NCBI RefSeq assembly: GCF_001950325.1
Contig: NZ_BDJL01000132.1
Location: 124,001-188,000, forward strand
Direction: 5' to 3'
Origin: Carboxydothermus islandicus
Lineage (GTDB): Bacteria; Bacillota; Z-2901; Carboxydothermales; Carboxydothermaceae
Length of the DNA: 64,000 bases
The notes below the pieces were generated by a model. The model was not told where the DNA came from, did no database searches, and saw nothing but the letters and a program-made list of their open reading frames with translations. Shown here in pieces: positions 52,129 to 64,000 of this stretch (position 1 is its first letter; every line of letters begins with the position of its first letter). The position numbers and the translations under genes are program-made.

Positions 52129-54285
52129 ATGGAGAAGCTGTTAGCTACTTTAAACCCAGCTCAAAGAGAAGCGGTTACCCATACCCATGGGCCACTTCTG
52201 GTTTTGGCCGGAGCGGGAACGGGGAAAACCAGAGTTTTAACCTTCCGGATCGCTCACTTGCTTTATCGGAAAATGGCCTATCCCCATGAGATTTTAGCCA
52301 TAACTTTTACCAATAAAGCGGCCCGCGAAATGAAAGAACGGGTAGAAAGTTTAATCTCGGGAAGTGCCCGGGAAATCTGGATTTCTACTTTTCATTCTTT
52401 TGCGTTAAGGATATTACGGAATGATATTGAAAAACTTGGTTTTAGCCGGGATTTTACCGTTTATGATGAGGAAGACCAGATACAGGTAATAAAAGAGTGC
52501 TTAAAAGAGCTAAATATTGACGATAAACGTTTTGCTCCCAAGGCTATTGCCTATCATATTTCCTCGGCCAAGGACAAGCTTATTTCTCCCCGGCAGTATA
52601 GTGACGATGCCGATGACTTATTTAAAGAAAAAGTGGCGATAATTTATAATATGTACCAGGAAAAGCTTAATAAAAATAATGCCCTTGACTTTGATGATTT
52701 ACTTTATTATGCGGTAAGACTATTTGAAAATTATCCTCACGTTCTTGAATACTACCAGCGGCGGTTTAAATATATTCTGGTGGATGAGTACCAGGATACA
52801 AGCCATGCTCAGTACCGGCTGGTAAATCTTTTAGCGCAAAAACACCGCAATCTCTGTGTAGTTGGTGACCCCGACCAGAGCATTTACTCCTGGCGGGGTG
52901 CGGATATTACCAATATCTTAAACTTTGAACGGGACTATCCGGAAGCAAAAGTGGTAATCTTAAAAGAAAATTACCGCTCCACCCAGAAAATCCTCGATGC
53001 GGCTAATGCGGTAATTGCCAACAACCGGATGCGCAAGGAAAAAGAGCTTTTTTCTGCTAAAGAACCGGGTCACCCTGTTTATTTTTACCCGGCAGTAGAT
53101 GAAAAAGATGAAGCGGCGTTTGTGGCATTAACCATCGAATCTTTGGTGAATGGCGGCGAGTATAATTACAAAGATATTGCACTTTTGTATCGAACCCATG
53201 CCTTATCCCGGAACTTTGAAGAAGCGTTTATGCAAAGAGGCATTCCGTACGTGATATTTGGTGGCAGGCGTTTTTATGACCGGAAAGAAATAAAAGACAT
53301 CATTGCTTATTTGCGGATAGTTGCAAACCCTTATGATAAAGTGTCTTTAAAAAGAATCATAAATGAGCCCAAGCGAGGAATCGGTGAGGCGAGCTTTGCT
53401 AAAATTGAAGCTTATGCCGACCAAACGGGACTGCCCGTAGGGTTATTGCTTTTAAGGGATGAAGCTTTGGCTCTGGTTTCCGGGAAAACCAGGAAAGCTT
53501 TCAAGGAATTTGGCGAAATGCTCCTCTGGTTTCGGGAATTAAAGGACAGGGTAAGCGTTACCAAACTTACCGAAGAAATTTTGGAACGTTCCGGGTATCT
53601 ACCGGCGTTAAAAGCGGAAGATACCATGGAAGCAAGGGCGAGAATTGAAAACTTAAACGAGTTTTTAACCGTAACCCAGGCGTTTGAACGGGAGAGCGAA
53701 GATAAGTCTTTAGAGGCGTTTTTGGCTACCATATCCCTTTTAACCGATGCGGACGTCCAGGAAGGTGGCGAAAACCGGGTGCAGATGATGACCCTCCATG
53801 CTGCCAAGGGTTTGGAGTTTCCGGTGGTTTTTCTGGTGGGTCTGGAGGAGGGGATATTTCCTCACAGCCGGGCCATTTTCAGTATTGATCCCCAGGAACT
53901 TGAAGAAGAAAGAAGGCTTTGCTATGTAGGCATTACCCGGGCGCAAAAGAGGCTTTATCTTACCCGGGCCTGGCGGCGGACGGTTTATGGCCGCACCGAT
54001 TATAATGAACCTTCCCGCTTTTTAGATGAAATACCTGAAGAATTAATAGAAAGTTTGTTAGAAACGGTTTCCGGAGTTAAAGAAACTGCCAAAAATCTTT
54101 CTCCGGGGGGAGAAAAGCAAAAGGGGGCTTTTTCTCCGGGAGATAGGGTAAGCCATAAAAAGTTTGGAGTGGGAACGGTGTTAGAAGTTAAACCCAAAGA
54201 GGGAGATGTAATTATAAAAGTGAGATTTGAAGGTGGTGAAGTAAAAGAACTTCTGGGAAGTTTTGCTCCTCTGGTAAAAGTCTAA
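52129..54285 (+). CDS. pcrA: UvrD/PcrA-type DNA helicase
   Basis: 718 residues, superfamily 1A helicase acting in repair and plasmid or fork processing. Walker A is AGAGTGKTRVL (28-38), then TFTNKAAREMKERV, ILVDEYQDTSHAQYRLV (motif II), GDPDQSIYSWRGAD (III), LKENYRSTQKIL (IV), MTLHAAKGLEFPVVFLVGLEEGIFPH (V) and LCYVGITRAQKRLYL (VI). The C-terminus HKKFGVGTVLEV is the Tudor-like module that contacts RNA polymerase in PcrA. ATG 52129 is chosen for the GGAGG nine bases upstream. A TATAAT at 52087 is a possible -10. ligA follows 12 bases downstream, a common pairing. Confidence 0.95.
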   Translation: MEKLLATLNPAQREAVTHTHGPLLVLAGAGTGKTRVLTFRIAHLLYRKMAYPHEILAITFTNKAAREMKERVESLISGSAREIWISTFHSFALRILRNDIEKLGFSRDFTVYDEEDQIQVIKECLKELNIDDKRFAPKAIAYHISSAKDKLISPRQYSDDADDLFKEKVAIIYNMYQEKLNKNNALDFDDLLYYAVRLFENYPHVLEYYQRRFKYILVDEYQDTSHAQYRLVNLLAQKHRNLCVVGDPDQSIYSWRGADITNILNFERDYPEAKVVILKENYRSTQKILDAANAVIANNRMRKEKELFSAKEPGHPVYFYPAVDEKDEAAFVALTIESLVNGGEYNYKDIALLYRTHALSRNFEEAFMQRGIPYVIFGGRRFYDRKEIKDIIAYLRIVANPYDKVSLKRIINEPKRGIGEASFAKIEAYADQTGLPVGLLLLRDEALALVSGKTRKAFKEFGEMLLWFRELKDRVSVTKLTEEILERSGYLPALKAEDTMEARARIENLNEFLTVTQAFERESEDKSLEAFLATISLLTDADVQEGGENRVQMMTLHAAKGLEFPVVFLVGLEEGIFPHSRAIFSIDPQELEEERRLCYVGITRAQKRLYLTRAWRRTVYGRTDYNEPSRFLDEIPEELIESLLETVSGVKETAKNLSPGGEKQKGAFSPGDRVSHKKFGVGTVLEVKPKEGDVIIKVRFEGGEVKELLGSFAPLVKV

Positions 54286-56292
<2,007 letters not shown>

Positions 56293-56308
56293 GATTTTTA
56301 TTATTTTC

Positions 56309-56338
56309 TTGTCAATGTTTGCTAAATTTTTGTATAAT
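56309..56338 (+). promoter_or_regulatory. Promoter of gatCAB
   Basis: TTGTCA (56309-56314) and TATAAT (56333-56338) with an 18-base spacer lie just after ligA and 34 bases before gatC. Confidence 0.75.
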
Positions 56339-56371
56339 GGCAAAAGGATATTTTTTAAAGGGGGAACTGTT

Positions 56372-56656
56372 ATGACTATTTCTCTGAAAGATGTTGAACA
56401 TGTAGCAATGCTTGCCCGGTTGAAGTTAAGTGACGAGGAAAAGGAAATGTATACAAAACAGTTAAATGATATTTTAAAATATGCCGAACAATTACAGGAA
56501 CTGGATACCGAAAAGGTGAAACCCACTGCCCACGTGCTGCCGTTAAAAAATGTTTTTCGGGAAGATAAAGTTCATCAGCATTTGGATACAGAAAAAGCTC
56601 TGGCAAATGCCCCGGAACGGGAAGAAAACTTCTTTAAGGTGCCGAAAATTATTTAA
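56372..56656 (+). CDS. gatC: Asp-tRNA(Asn)/Glu-tRNA(Gln) amidotransferase subunit C
   Basis: 94 residues: [35 protein letters not shown], then [16 protein letters not shown]. GatC wraps around and stabilises the GatA-GatB pair. ATG 56372 after GGGGG; the frame extends 21 codons further upstream but that part overlaps the promoter. First of three genes. Confidence 0.94.
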   Translation: MTISLKDVEHVAMLARLKLSDEEKEMYTKQLNDILKYAEQLQELDTEKVKPTAHVLPLKNVFREDKVHQHLDTEKALANAPEREENFFKVPKII

Positions 56657-56664
56657 AGGAGGGT

Positions 56665-58128
56665 ATGGTTTTGGAACTATACTATTTAAGTGCAAAAGAG
56701 ATTACCGAAAAGATAAAAGCAAAAGAAATATCAGCTTTGGAAGTTGCTAAAGCTACTTTTGACCGGATAGAAGCGGTAGAACCAAAAATTCAAGCCTACG
56801 TTACTGTAACCCGGGAATTAGGGCTAAAAATGGCCCGGGAAGTAGATGAAAAAATTGCCCGGGGGGAAGACCCGGGGCCGCTGGCGGGGGTACCGGTGGC
56901 GATTAAAGATAATATGTCTACCGCCGGGATTAGAACTACCTGTTCGTCCAAAATCCTGGAAAACTACATACCTCCTTATGACGCTACTGTGGTGGAAAAA
57001 TTAAAGGCAGCTGGTGCGGTGTTTACCGGAAAAACCAATTTGGACGAGTTTGCTATGGGTTCTTCTACCGAAAATTCCCGCTTTTTCCCCACTAAAAACC
57101 CCTGGGATTTAGAACGGGTGCCCGGTGGTTCTTCCGGTGGGTCGGCGGCGAGTGTGGCTGCTGGAGAAGCGGTAGTGGCTCTGGGCTCCGATACCGGGGG
57201 TTCCATCCGCCAGCCGGCTGCTTTTTGCGGAATTGTTGGTTTAAAGCCTACTTACGGGGCGGTAAGCCGGTATGGCCTGGTGGCTTTTGCCAGCTCTTTG
57301 GACCAAATCGGACCTTTTGCCCGGACGGTGGAAGATGCGGCCCTTTTATTAAATGTGATTGCCGGTCACGACCCGAAAGATTCAACTTCTGCCGATATTG
57401 AATATCCTGATTACTTGAGCTTTTTAAACCAGGACATAAAGGGCCTAAAAATTGGGCTGCCGAAGGAGTATTTTATAGACGGTATTGATGCAGGAGTGAA
57501 AAAGGCGATTGACGATGCGATAAAAGTTTTGGAAAGTTTAGGAGCGGTCTTTGAAGAAGTATCGTTACCTCATACCAAATATTCTCTTCCGGTGTACTAT
57601 CTTATTGCTCCGGCGGAAGCTTCCTCCAACTTAGCGCGGTATGATGGAGTCCGTTATGGCTACCGGGATTTTGAAGCGGAAGATGTGGTGGAAATGTTCT
57701 CCCGGACCCGGGCGGAAGGTTTTGGGGCTGAGGTAAAGAGACGGATCATGCTTGGTACTTATGCTTTAAGTGCCGGTTATTACGATGCTTATTACTTAAA
57801 GGCGCTGAAGGTAAGGACCCTTATTAAAGAAGATTTTGACCGGGCTTTTACCAAAGTAGATCTCCTTTTAACCCCAACAACACCTACACCAGCGTTTAAG
57901 TTTGGCGAAAAGACGTCCGACCCGGTTTCGATGTATCTTTCGGACATCTTCACCATGGCGGTAAACTTGGCCGGTCTTCCCGGGATTTCGGTTCCGGCTG
58001 GTTTTGACGGTCATCTGCCGGTATCGTTCCAGCTAATTGGCAAGCCTTTTGATGAAGGAACATTACTGAAAGTTGCCCATGCCTTTGAGCAAAATACCGA
58101 ATTTCATAAGGTACGGCCCAAGCTTTAG
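56665..58128 (+). CDS. gatA: Asp/Glu-tRNA amidotransferase subunit A
   Basis: 487 residues of the amidase-signature family. The Ser-cisSer-Lys triad is K81 (GVPVAIKDN), S156 ([11 protein letters not shown]) and S180 ([16 protein letters not shown]). Releases ammonia from glutamine for transfer to misacylated tRNA held by GatB. ATG 56665 behind GGAGGG, eight bases after gatC. Confidence 0.96.
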   Translation: MVLELYYLSAKEITEKIKAKEISALEVAKATFDRIEAVEPKIQAYVTVTRELGLKMAREVDEKIARGEDPGPLAGVPVAIKDNMSTAGIRTTCSSKILENYIPPYDATVVEKLKAAGAVFTGKTNLDEFAMGSSTENSRFFPTKNPWDLERVPGGSSGGSAASVAAGEAVVALGSDTGGSIRQPAAFCGIVGLKPTYGAVSRYGLVAFASSLDQIGPFARTVEDAALLLNVIAGHDPKDSTSADIEYPDYLSFLNQDIKGLKIGLPKEYFIDGIDAGVKKAIDDAIKVLESLGAVFEEVSLPHTKYSLPVYYLIAPAEASSNLARYDGVRYGYRDFEAEDVVEMFSRTRAEGFGAEVKRRIMLGTYALSAGYYDAYYLKALKVRTLIKEDFDRAFTKVDLLLTPTTPTPAFKFGEKTSDPVSMYLSDIFTMAVNLAGLPGISVPAGFDGHLPVSFQLIGKPFDEGTLLKVAHAFEQNTEFHKVRPKL

Positions 58129-58138
58129 GAGGTGTATT

Positions 58139-59584
58139 ATGCGCGAATACGAAGCGGTTATCGGGTTAGAAGTTCATGTGGAGTTAAAAACCAATACGAA
58201 AATTTTTTGCAATTGTTCCACCGAGTTTGGTGGCGATCCGAACTCGCACGTTTGCCCGGTATGTCTGGGACTTCCCGGGGTTTTGCCCGTTTTAAATAAA
58301 AAAGTGGTGGATTATGCGATTAAAGCAGCGCTGGCGTTAAACTGTGAAGTGGCCGAATACTGCAAGTTTGACCGGAAAAATTACTACTACCCCGACTTAC
58401 CCAAGAATTATCAGATATCCCAGTACGATTTGCCGTTAGCGAAAAACGGTTATTTAGAAATTGAGGTTGATGGGCAGGTAAAAAGAATTGGCATTACCCG
58501 GATTCACATGGAAGAAGATGCGGGAAAATTGGTCCATCAGGGAAATTTAGCGCTTACCCCTTACTCTTTGGTTGATTACAATCGTACCGGGGTACCGTTA
58601 ATTGAAATAGTTTCGGAGCCGGATATCCGTACACCCGAGGAAGCAAGACTTTACTTGGAAAAGCTTCGAGCAATAATCCAGTACACCGGAATTTCCGATT
58701 GCCGCATGGAGGAAGGTAGCCTTAGATGTGATGCGAACGTTTCGGTTCGTCCCAAAGGCCAGAAAGAGTTTGGAACCAAAACGGAAATCAAAAATATGAA
58801 TTCCTTCAAGGCGCTGCAAAAGGCCTTAGAATATGAAATTGCCCGGCAAATTGAGATTTTGGAAGAAGGTGGGCGAATTATCCAGGAAACCCGGATGTGG
58901 GATGAGAGCCGGCAGGTAACCCTATCGATGCGGAGCAAAGAGGAAGCCCACGATTACCGTTATTTCCCCGAGCCAGATTTACCGCCGGTGGTTATCGACC
59001 GGGAGTGGTTAGAAGAGATAAGGGCTACATTGCCGGAGCTTCCGGATGCCCGGAAAAAGCGGTTTGTAGAACAGTATGGCCTAACTCCTTACGATGCCCA
59101 CGTCCTGACCTTAACCCGGGAACTGGCGGATTATTACGAGGAAGCGGCAAAGGGTTACAGTAATCCTAAAGCGGTAGCTAACTGGGTCATAAATGAGCTT
59201 TTACGTTTGCTCAATGCTGCAGGAAAAGAAATTACCGAGTGTCCCATAAAACCGGGACAAATTACCAAAATGTTAGAGCTGTTAGATAAAGGCACCATTT
59301 CCGGTAAAATTGCCAAAACGGTGTTTGAAGAGATGTTTTCATCCGGTAAAGATCCGGAGGTAATCGTCAAAGAAAAGGGACTGGTGCAAATTACCGATTT
59401 GGGTGAATTGGAAGCGGTAGTGGACAAAGTAATTGCGGAAAACCCCAAAGCGGTGGAAGATTACAAGAACGGTAAGGAAAAGGCATTGGGCTTCTTAGTT
59501 GGCCAGATTATGAAAGAAACCCGCGGACGGGCTAATCCTGAGGCTGTAAACCAGCTCTTACGGGACAAATTAGCAAAACTTTAA
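58139..59584 (+). CDS. gatB: Asp/Glu-tRNA amidotransferase subunit B
   Basis: 481 residues. Kinase-like domain: [45 protein letters not shown] (zinc cysteines), [19 protein letters not shown] and [11 protein letters not shown]; the C-terminal part is the helical plus YqeY-like tail. ATG 58139 with AGGAGGTG, within the last bases of the gatA transcript. Completes Gln-tRNA and/or Asn-tRNA synthesis. Confidence 0.96.
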   Translation: MREYEAVIGLEVHVELKTNTKIFCNCSTEFGGDPNSHVCPVCLGLPGVLPVLNKKVVDYAIKAALALNCEVAEYCKFDRKNYYYPDLPKNYQISQYDLPLAKNGYLEIEVDGQVKRIGITRIHMEEDAGKLVHQGNLALTPYSLVDYNRTGVPLIEIVSEPDIRTPEEARLYLEKLRAIIQYTGISDCRMEEGSLRCDANVSVRPKGQKEFGTKTEIKNMNSFKALQKALEYEIARQIEILEEGGRIIQETRMWDESRQVTLSMRSKEEAHDYRYFPEPDLPPVVIDREWLEEIRATLPELPDARKKRFVEQYGLTPYDAHVLTLTRELADYYEEAAKGYSNPKAVANWVINELLRLLNAAGKEITECPIKPGQITKMLELLDKGTISGKIAKTVFEEMFSSGKDPEVIVKEKGLVQITDLGELEAVVDKVIAENPKAVEDYKNGKEKALGFLVGQIMKETRGRANPEAVNQLLRDKLAKL

Positions 59585-59588
59585 TACA

Positions 59589-59619
59589 AAAACCGCTGTT
59601 TTTTATGACAGCGGTTTTT
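59589..59619 (+). terminator. Terminator after gatCAB
   Basis: AACCGCTGT (59591-59599) pairs with ACAGCGGTT (59608-59616), loop of eight bases, then TTT. Confidence 0.85.
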
Positions 59620-59670
59620 GTATATCTTTACTTTATTAAGGTTTTTATTTTTTATATTTTTTGTCCAATT

Positions 59671-59696
59671 TCTAACCTCCAACTTCTAACTTCTAA
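59671..59696. repeat. ACCTCCAACTTCTAACTTCTAA-type intergenic repeat
   Basis: Two CTTCTAA units after CTAACCTCCAA. The reverse complement (AGAAGTTGGAGGTT) is nearly the purine-rich stretch at 17556-17574, at the end of the epimerase gene. The rest of the gap to 59797 is AT-rich and shows nothing else. Confidence 0.45.
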
Positions 59697-59797
59697 AAAA
59701 AGTATACAGTATAAAAACTTTGAAAATCTTTTAACAATTTTGGGGGTGTGTTATCATTAAAAAATAGATTAAGCTACAAGCGGGAGGGTGAAAAAAC

Positions 59798-60940
59798 GTG
59801 AAATTAAAAGATAAACCAATTTATATCGTTGATACGACCCTAAGAGACGGAGAACAAACCGCAGGAGTAGTTTTTGCTAACAAAGAAAAAATTAGAATTG
59901 CCCAGATGCTGGATGAACTTGGTGTTGACCAGATTGAGGCCGGTATTCCCACGATGGGTGGCGATGAAAAAGAGGCAATTACCGCCATCTGCAAGCTTGG
60001 CTTAAAAGCCAGTATCATGGGCTGGAACCGTCCGGTAATTAAAGATATAGAAGAGTCACTGCGCTGTGGTGTAGATGCGGTGGCTATCTCGATTTCCACT
60101 TCCGATATCCACATTGAACATAAACTCCGGGCTTCCCGGGAATGGGTTATTGAAAATATGGTTAAAGCCTGCGAGTTTGCTAAAAAAGAAGGTTTGTATG
60201 TTTCGGTGAACGCTGAGGATGCCAGCCGTTCCGACATGGAATTTTTGGTGCAGTTTGGTTTGGCGGCCAAACAAGCGGGAGCCGACCGTTTAAGATATTG
60301 CGATACCGTTGGTATCCTTGATCCCTTTACTACCTATGAACGGGTCAAGGAATTGCGGGAAAGAGTAGGTATTGAAATTGAAATGCATACCCACAACGAC
60401 TTTGGTATGGCCACGGCCAATGCTTTAGCCGGGGTTAAAGCCGGAGCTAAGTTTGTAGGGGTTACGGTTATTGGTCTTGGGGAGCGGGCCGGTAATGCTG
60501 CTTTAGAAGAAGTGGTAATGGCCTTAAAACATATCTACGGTATTGATCTTGGCTTTAAAACCGAGTTTTTCCGGGAGGTTGCCCTTTATGTTTCCAAGGC
60601 TTCCGGCCGTGAACTTCCTGCCTGGAAAGCCATTGTGGGTTCCAACATGTTTGCCCACGAATCGGGAATCCATGCCGATGGAGCGTTAAAGAACCCTAAA
60701 ACCTACGAGGCTTTCCAGCCCGAGGAAGTGGGTTTGGAGCGACAAATTGTTATCGGTAAGCACTCCGGTTCGGCAGCATTAAAAGCCAAGTTTGCCGAGT
60801 ACGGAATTCATTTAACCGATGAACAGGCAGCAGAGCTTCTTCCCCATGTCCGGGCCCATGCGGTGGAATTAAAACGGTCTTTGTTTGATAAAGAGCTTGT
60901 TTTAATCTACGAAGAACATTTCGGAAAGCGGGGAATGTAG
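59798..60940 (+). CDS. Homocitrate-synthase-like acyltransferase, probable Re-citrate synthase
   Basis: 380 residues, DRE-TIM metallolyase family (NifV/LeuA type): [12 protein letters not shown] (12-23), R16-D17, [22 protein letters not shown], metal-binding H197-T-H199 in [16 protein letters not shown], and [13 protein letters not shown]. No LeuA regulatory domain. By sequence alone it is a homocitrate synthase (NifV). The next genes are a split aconitase-type dehydratase and a dehydrogenase with isocitrate-type residues, so oxaloacetate plus acetyl-CoA to citrate (the Re-type enzyme known from Clostridium kluyveri, related to this family) is the better fit. No nif genes nearby. GTG or ATG: the frame opens GTG 59798 after GGGAGG. 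Confidence 0.8.
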   Translation: MKLKDKPIYIVDTTLRDGEQTAGVVFANKEKIRIAQMLDELGVDQIEAGIPTMGGDEKEAITAICKLGLKASIMGWNRPVIKDIEESLRCGVDAVAISISTSDIHIEHKLRASREWVIENMVKACEFAKKEGLYVSVNAEDASRSDMEFLVQFGLAAKQAGADRLRYCDTVGILDPFTTYERVKELRERVGIEIEMHTHNDFGMATANALAGVKAGAKFVGVTVIGLGERAGNAALEEVVMALKHIYGIDLGFKTEFFREVALYVSKASGRELPAWKAIVGSNMFAHESGIHADGALKNPKTYEAFQPEEVGLERQIVIGKHSGSAALKAKFAEYGIHLTDEQAAELLPHVRAHAVELKRSLFDKELVLIYEEHFGKRGM

Positions 60941-60942
60941 CT

Positions 60943-62196
60943 TTGGGGAAAACCATCATTGAAAAAATCCTCTCGCAAAAAAGCGGCGTTGATGCTTATG
61001 CCGGCCAAATTGTGGTGGCCGATGTGGATTACGTAATGGGGCAGGACGGGACGGCTCCCCTGGCGATAAAATCCTTTAAAGAAATGGGCGGGAAAAAAGT
61101 TTTTGATCCGGAAAAAGTGGTATTTGTGATAGACCACAGCGCTCCCAGCCCCAATGAAGGGGTTTCGCGGCTTCACAAGTTGATGCGGGAGTTTCGGGAC
61201 GAGCACGGAATTGATTTCCACGATATTGGCGATGGAGTCTGCCACCAGGTAGTGCCGGAAAGCGGTAAAGTAGGTCCCGGCTCCCTGGTAGTAGGTGCCG
61301 ATTCCCATACCTGCACTTACGGGGCGTTAAACGCCTTTGCTACCGGGGTTGGCTCTACCGACCTGGCAGCGGCGATTATTTCCGGGAAGCTCTGGTTTAA
61401 AGTTCCCGAATCTATAAAATTTGTGTTAAAGGGTAAACTTCCCAAAGGGGTATTTGCCAAGGATTTAATTTTGTATTTAATCGGGGATGTTACCGCCGAT
61501 GGGGCAACCTATATGGCCGCGGAATACACCGGGGAGGCTATTTCGGATCTTTCCATGGATGGGCGCTTTACCATTGCCAATATGGCTATTGAAATGGGAG
61601 CAAAAGCCGGATTAATGGAAGCCGATGAAAAAACTTTTGCTTTTGTAAAGGAACACGGTGGTAGAGATTTTACTCCGGTTTTTGCCGATCCGGATGCGGT
61701 TTATGCTAAAATTTTGGAATATGATGTGTCGGAGTTGGAACCGATGGTGGCCAAGCCGCATACCGTTGATAACACTGCCAAAGTTACCGAAGTAGCCGGC
61801 ACCCCGATTCACCAGGCGGTACTGGGTACCTGTACTAACGGACGGCTTGAAGATTTACGGATTGCAGCCAAAATCCTTGAGGGAAGAAAAATCCATCCCA
61901 GAACCCGTCTGATTGTGGCGCCGGCTTCCCGCAAAATTTTCCTAAGAGCCATGGAAGAAGGACTTATTAAAATTTTTGTAGAAGCCGGGGCTGCCGTAGT
62001 TACACCAGGCTGTGGTCCGTGTGTGGGTACCCATAACGGTATACCTTCCGACGGAGAAAATGTTATTTCAACTGCCAACCGGAATTTTAAAGGCCGGATG
62101 GGTAACAGTAATGCCTTTATCTATTTAGCTTCACCGGCCACAGTCGCTGCTTCGGCTATTGCCGGGGAGATTGCGGATCCGAGACCTTACTTTTAA
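60943..62196 (+). CDS. Aconitase-family dehydratase, large subunit (LeuC/HacA type; probable aconitase)
   Basis: 417 residues. Ligands of the 4Fe-4S cluster are C297 (GTCTNGR) and C357/C360 (GCGPCVGTHNG). Other motifs: FVIDHSAPSPNEGV, GDGVCHQVV, VGADSHTCTYGALNAFATGVGSTD. The archaeal-type LeuC/homoaconitase large subunit; the substrate may be isopropylmalate, homocitrate or citrate. The operon partners favour citrate. TTG start 60943, two bases after the previous stop. Confidence 0.85.
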   Translation: MGKTIIEKILSQKSGVDAYAGQIVVADVDYVMGQDGTAPLAIKSFKEMGGKKVFDPEKVVFVIDHSAPSPNEGVSRLHKLMREFRDEHGIDFHDIGDGVCHQVVPESGKVGPGSLVVGADSHTCTYGALNAFATGVGSTDLAAAIISGKLWFKVPESIKFVLKGKLPKGVFAKDLILYLIGDVTADGATYMAAEYTGEAISDLSMDGRFTIANMAIEMGAKAGLMEADEKTFAFVKEHGGRDFTPVFADPDAVYAKILEYDVSELEPMVAKPHTVDNTAKVTEVAGTPIHQAVLGTCTNGRLEDLRIAAKILEGRKIHPRTRLIVAPASRKIFLRAMEEGLIKIFVEAGAAVVTPGCGPCVGTHNGIPSDGENVISTANRNFKGRMGNSNAFIYLASPATVAASAIAGEIADPRPYF

Positions 62197-62213
62197 GGAT
62201 GGTGGAGTAAAAA

Positions 62214-62711
62214 ATGATTTTAAGGGGTAAATGCCATAAATTTGGCAATGACGTCAATACCGATTATATAATTTCCGGTAAATACAAGTTTAAAACATTG
62301 GATATGAACGAGCTGGCCAAGCACGTGATGGAAGATTTGGACCCGGATTTTTACAACAAAATAACCCCCGGAGATTTTATCGTTGCCGGCAGTAACTTTG
62401 GCTGCGGTTCATCCCGGGAACAAGCCCCGCTGGCCATTAAATACGCTAAAATTGGTGCTGTTATTGCTAAGTCTTTTGCCCGGATTTTTTACCGGAATGC
62501 AATTAATACCGGTCTTCCGGTAATTGAGTGTGATACCGATAAAATAAATGCCGGCGATGAACTGGAAGTAGATTTGTCTAAAGGGATTATTAGAAACCTG
62601 ACTACCGGCGAGGATATACCGATTAAGCCTTTGCCGGAGGTAATGATTAAGATTTTAAATGATGGCGGGTTAATTGAGCATTTTAAAAAATACGGCACAT
62701 TTAACTTTTAA
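62214..62711 (+). CDS. Aconitase-family dehydratase, small subunit (LeuD/HacB type)
   Basis: 165 residues: the swivelling domain with [24 protein letters not shown] and [53 protein letters not shown], where the SREQAP serine/arginine bind substrate. The specificity loop after YIISG (KYKFKT) cannot be assigned to isopropylmalate or homoaconitate types by eye. Starts 17 bases after the large subunit. Confidence 0.85.
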   Translation: MILRGKCHKFGNDVNTDYIISGKYKFKTLDMNELAKHVMEDLDPDFYNKITPGDFIVAGSNFGCGSSREQAPLAIKYAKIGAVIAKSFARIFYRNAINTGLPVIECDTDKINAGDELEVDLSKGIIRNLTTGEDIPIKPLPEVMIKILNDGGLIEHFKKYGTFNF

Positions 62712-62722
62712 GGAGGTTTAAG

Positions 62723-63721
62723 ATGGCGCATCGAGTAACATTGATTCCCGGAGACGGAATTGGTCCGGAAATTGTCGAAGCAGCCCGGCGGGTAATTGAG
62801 GCCAGCGGCGCGAATATTGAATGGGAAGTGGTGGAAGCCGGGGAAAAGGTAATGGCCGAGTACGGTACACCGTTGCCCGATTATGTTTTGGAATCTATCA
62901 AAAAAAATAAAGTTGCTTTAAAAGGTCCGATGACGACACCTGTTGGTACGGGATTTCGCAGCGTGAATGTTGCTTTAAGAAAAGCCCTGGATTTATACGC
63001 CAATGTTCGGCCGGCAAAATCTTTACCGGGTGTTATTACCCGTTATGAAAATATTGATTTAATTACGGTCCGGGAAAATACCGAAGACTTATATGCCGGG
63101 GTTGAACACATGGTAGGGGAGGATGCAGCGGAAAGCATCAAAATTATTACCCGGAAAGCTTCCCAAAGAATAGTTCGCTTTGCTTTTGAATTAGCCAGAA
63201 GAGAAGGAAGAAAAAAAGTCACTGCTGTTCATAAAGCCAATATCATGAAGTATACCGATGGCTTATTTTTAGCGGTGGCCCGGGAAGTGGCAGCGGAATA
63301 TCCCGATATTGAGTTTGAGGATATGATTGTCGACGCTATGGCCATGAAGTTGGTTCAAACACCGGAAAAATTTGATGTGATGGTGATGCCCAATCTTTAC
63401 GGTGATATTTTGTCGGACCTCTGTGCGGGTTTGGTTGGGGGTCTTGGGGTGGCACCGGGAGCCAATATCGGTGACGAATATGCCGTTTTTGAGCCGGTTC
63501 ACGGAAGTGCCCCCAAGCATGCTGGACAAAACCGGGTAAACCCCCTGGCGGAGATTTTATCGGGGGTGATGATGTTAAAACACCTGGGAGAAATGGATGC
63601 TGCTGCCAAAATCGAGCGGGCTTTAACCAAGGTTCTTCCCAATAAGGACATGGTTACCTATGATTTAGGCGGGACTGCGAAAACCTCAGAAATGGCCGAT
63701 TATATCATAAAACACTTATAA
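62723..63721 (+). CDS. Isocitrate/isopropylmalate dehydrogenase family, probable isocitrate dehydrogenase
   Basis: 332 residues, full length. Motifs: [31 protein letters not shown] (Y124), [12 protein letters not shown] (K171), [21 protein letters not shown] (D228, D232) and [19 protein letters not shown]. The substrate loop [23 protein letters not shown] has S80 and N82, as in isocitrate dehydrogenases, where isopropylmalate enzymes have E and L and homoisocitrate enzymes have R. K265-H266 after GSAP is not the usual D-I pair of NAD enzymes, so the cofactor is open. Strong AAGGAGG before ATG. Last gene of the operon. Confidence 0.87.
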   Translation: MAHRVTLIPGDGIGPEIVEAARRVIEASGANIEWEVVEAGEKVMAEYGTPLPDYVLESIKKNKVALKGPMTTPVGTGFRSVNVALRKALDLYANVRPAKSLPGVITRYENIDLITVRENTEDLYAGVEHMVGEDAAESIKIITRKASQRIVRFAFELARREGRKKVTAVHKANIMKYTDGLFLAVAREVAAEYPDIEFEDMIVDAMAMKLVQTPEKFDVMVMPNLYGDILSDLCAGLVGGLGVAPGANIGDEYAVFEPVHGSAPKHAGQNRVNPLAEILSGVMMLKHLGEMDAAAKIERALTKVLPNKDMVTYDLGGTAKTSEMADYIIKHL

Positions 63722-63752
63722 AACCTCCAGTTTTGGAGGTTTTTATTTTTTT
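63722..63752 (+). terminator. Terminator of the 2-oxoglutarate operon
   Basis: AAACCTCCA and TGGAGGTTT pair around a four-base loop, followed by TTATTTTTTT. Confidence 0.87.
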
Positions 63753-63799
63753 CGCCTGCGGGAAATGCTAAAATAGAGATGAAAAACAGGAGGGGTTTG

Positions 63800-64000
63800 A
63801 TGCTGGAAATTCGCTGGAAGTTAAAACATGTGGTTTTAATATTAGTATTAACTTTAGTTTTGGTAAATGGGATGAATTTACTGCTAGGATCTCTTCCTCT
63901 TCCCGGCCTTAAAAGTTTTGGGGCCAGGGTTATCTTTTTAACTTTTTTTCAGGATCTATTGTTGCTGGCTTTGGTGTTGTGGGTGGTGGAAAAAAACCGG
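63800..64000 (+). CDS. Membrane protein, N-terminal part (possibly CPBP/CAAX protease); cut by window edge
   Basis: 67 codons from ATG 63800 (AGGAGGGG upstream) to the edge. Two hydrophobic helices (about 10-30 and 45-63, LTFFQDLLLLALVLWVVEK) resemble the start of CPBP-type intramembrane proteases, but the catalytic motifs would lie beyond the window, so the assignment is weak. Confidence 0.55.
   Translation, partial: MLEIRWKLKHVVLILVLTLVLVNGMNLLLGSLPLPGLKSFGARVIFLTFFQDLLLLALVLWVVEKNR

Noticed and set aside
59798-60940. nifV for FeMo-cofactor synthesis
   Set aside because: No nif genes nearby, and the downstream genes point to citrate-to-2-oxoglutarate metabolism. It stays as an alternative until tested.

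Overview
The window reads as the chromosome of a thermophilic, anaerobic, low-to-moderate GC Firmicute. The evidence is strong SD sequences, frequent GTG/TTG starts, T-box control, archaeal-type FBP aldolase/phosphatase, several multiheme c-type cytochromes and a likely selenoprotein. The gene set strongly resembles Carboxydothermus hydrogenoformans; that name is recognition from memory, not a database result.

Layout. 1-2032: the 3' end of a ToxN/AbiQ-like type III toxin, then a Phe-type T-box leader with a duplicated T-box/terminator module ahead of aroF (DAHP synthase) and an ACT-less pheA. 2125-9224: FBP aldolase/phosphatase, a small HTH protein, GT4 glycosyltransferase, comB, a GT28 glycolipid-type glycosyltransferase, a DUF1540 peptide, a soluble chemoreceptor and pabB. 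9434-20083: a surface-polysaccharide region. Its left part (about 9978-12196) is decayed: a GT39 stub, an SMR protein opened by a deletion scar, a methyltransferase remnant and a glycosyltransferase frameshifted at an A10 run. An AT-rich run of glycosyltransferases follows, then an epimerase, another GT4 and a polyprenyl-phosphate sugar transferase. 20206-23910: decaheme NapC/NirT-type cytochrome, NHL propeller, small membrane protein and hexaheme cytochrome. 23959-26923: DUF1015, MazG-like, pyruvate-kinase-C-like and an anchored LolA-like protein. 27032-40652: a 13-gene purine operon (hpt guaA purEBCSQLFMNHD) behind a sigma-A-type promoter. 40658-42766: two tandem PP-loop paralogs on the minus strand. 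42979-50583: yerC and a complete his operon (hisZGDCBHAFIE) with a repeated operator-like palindrome. 50793-51980: a thioredoxin-CcdA fusion whose first redox cysteine is replaced by an in-frame TGA (probable selenocysteine). 52129-59584: pcrA, ligA and gatCAB. 59798-63721: a four-gene operon of a (homo)citrate-synthase-like enzyme, split aconitase-type dehydratase and isocitrate-type dehydrogenase, best read as oxaloacetate to 2-oxoglutarate. The right edge cuts a membrane protein.

How the genes work together: most of the window is anabolic (Phe, folate precursor, purines, His, 2-oxoglutarate, Gln/Asn-tRNA amidation), fitting an autotroph. The cytochromes and the CcdA-type reductant carrier point to extracytoplasmic electron transfer. 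No tRNA, rRNA, CRISPR array or intact insertion sequence was seen. The most unusual signal is the selenocysteine thioredoxin-CcdA fusion at 50793-51980.
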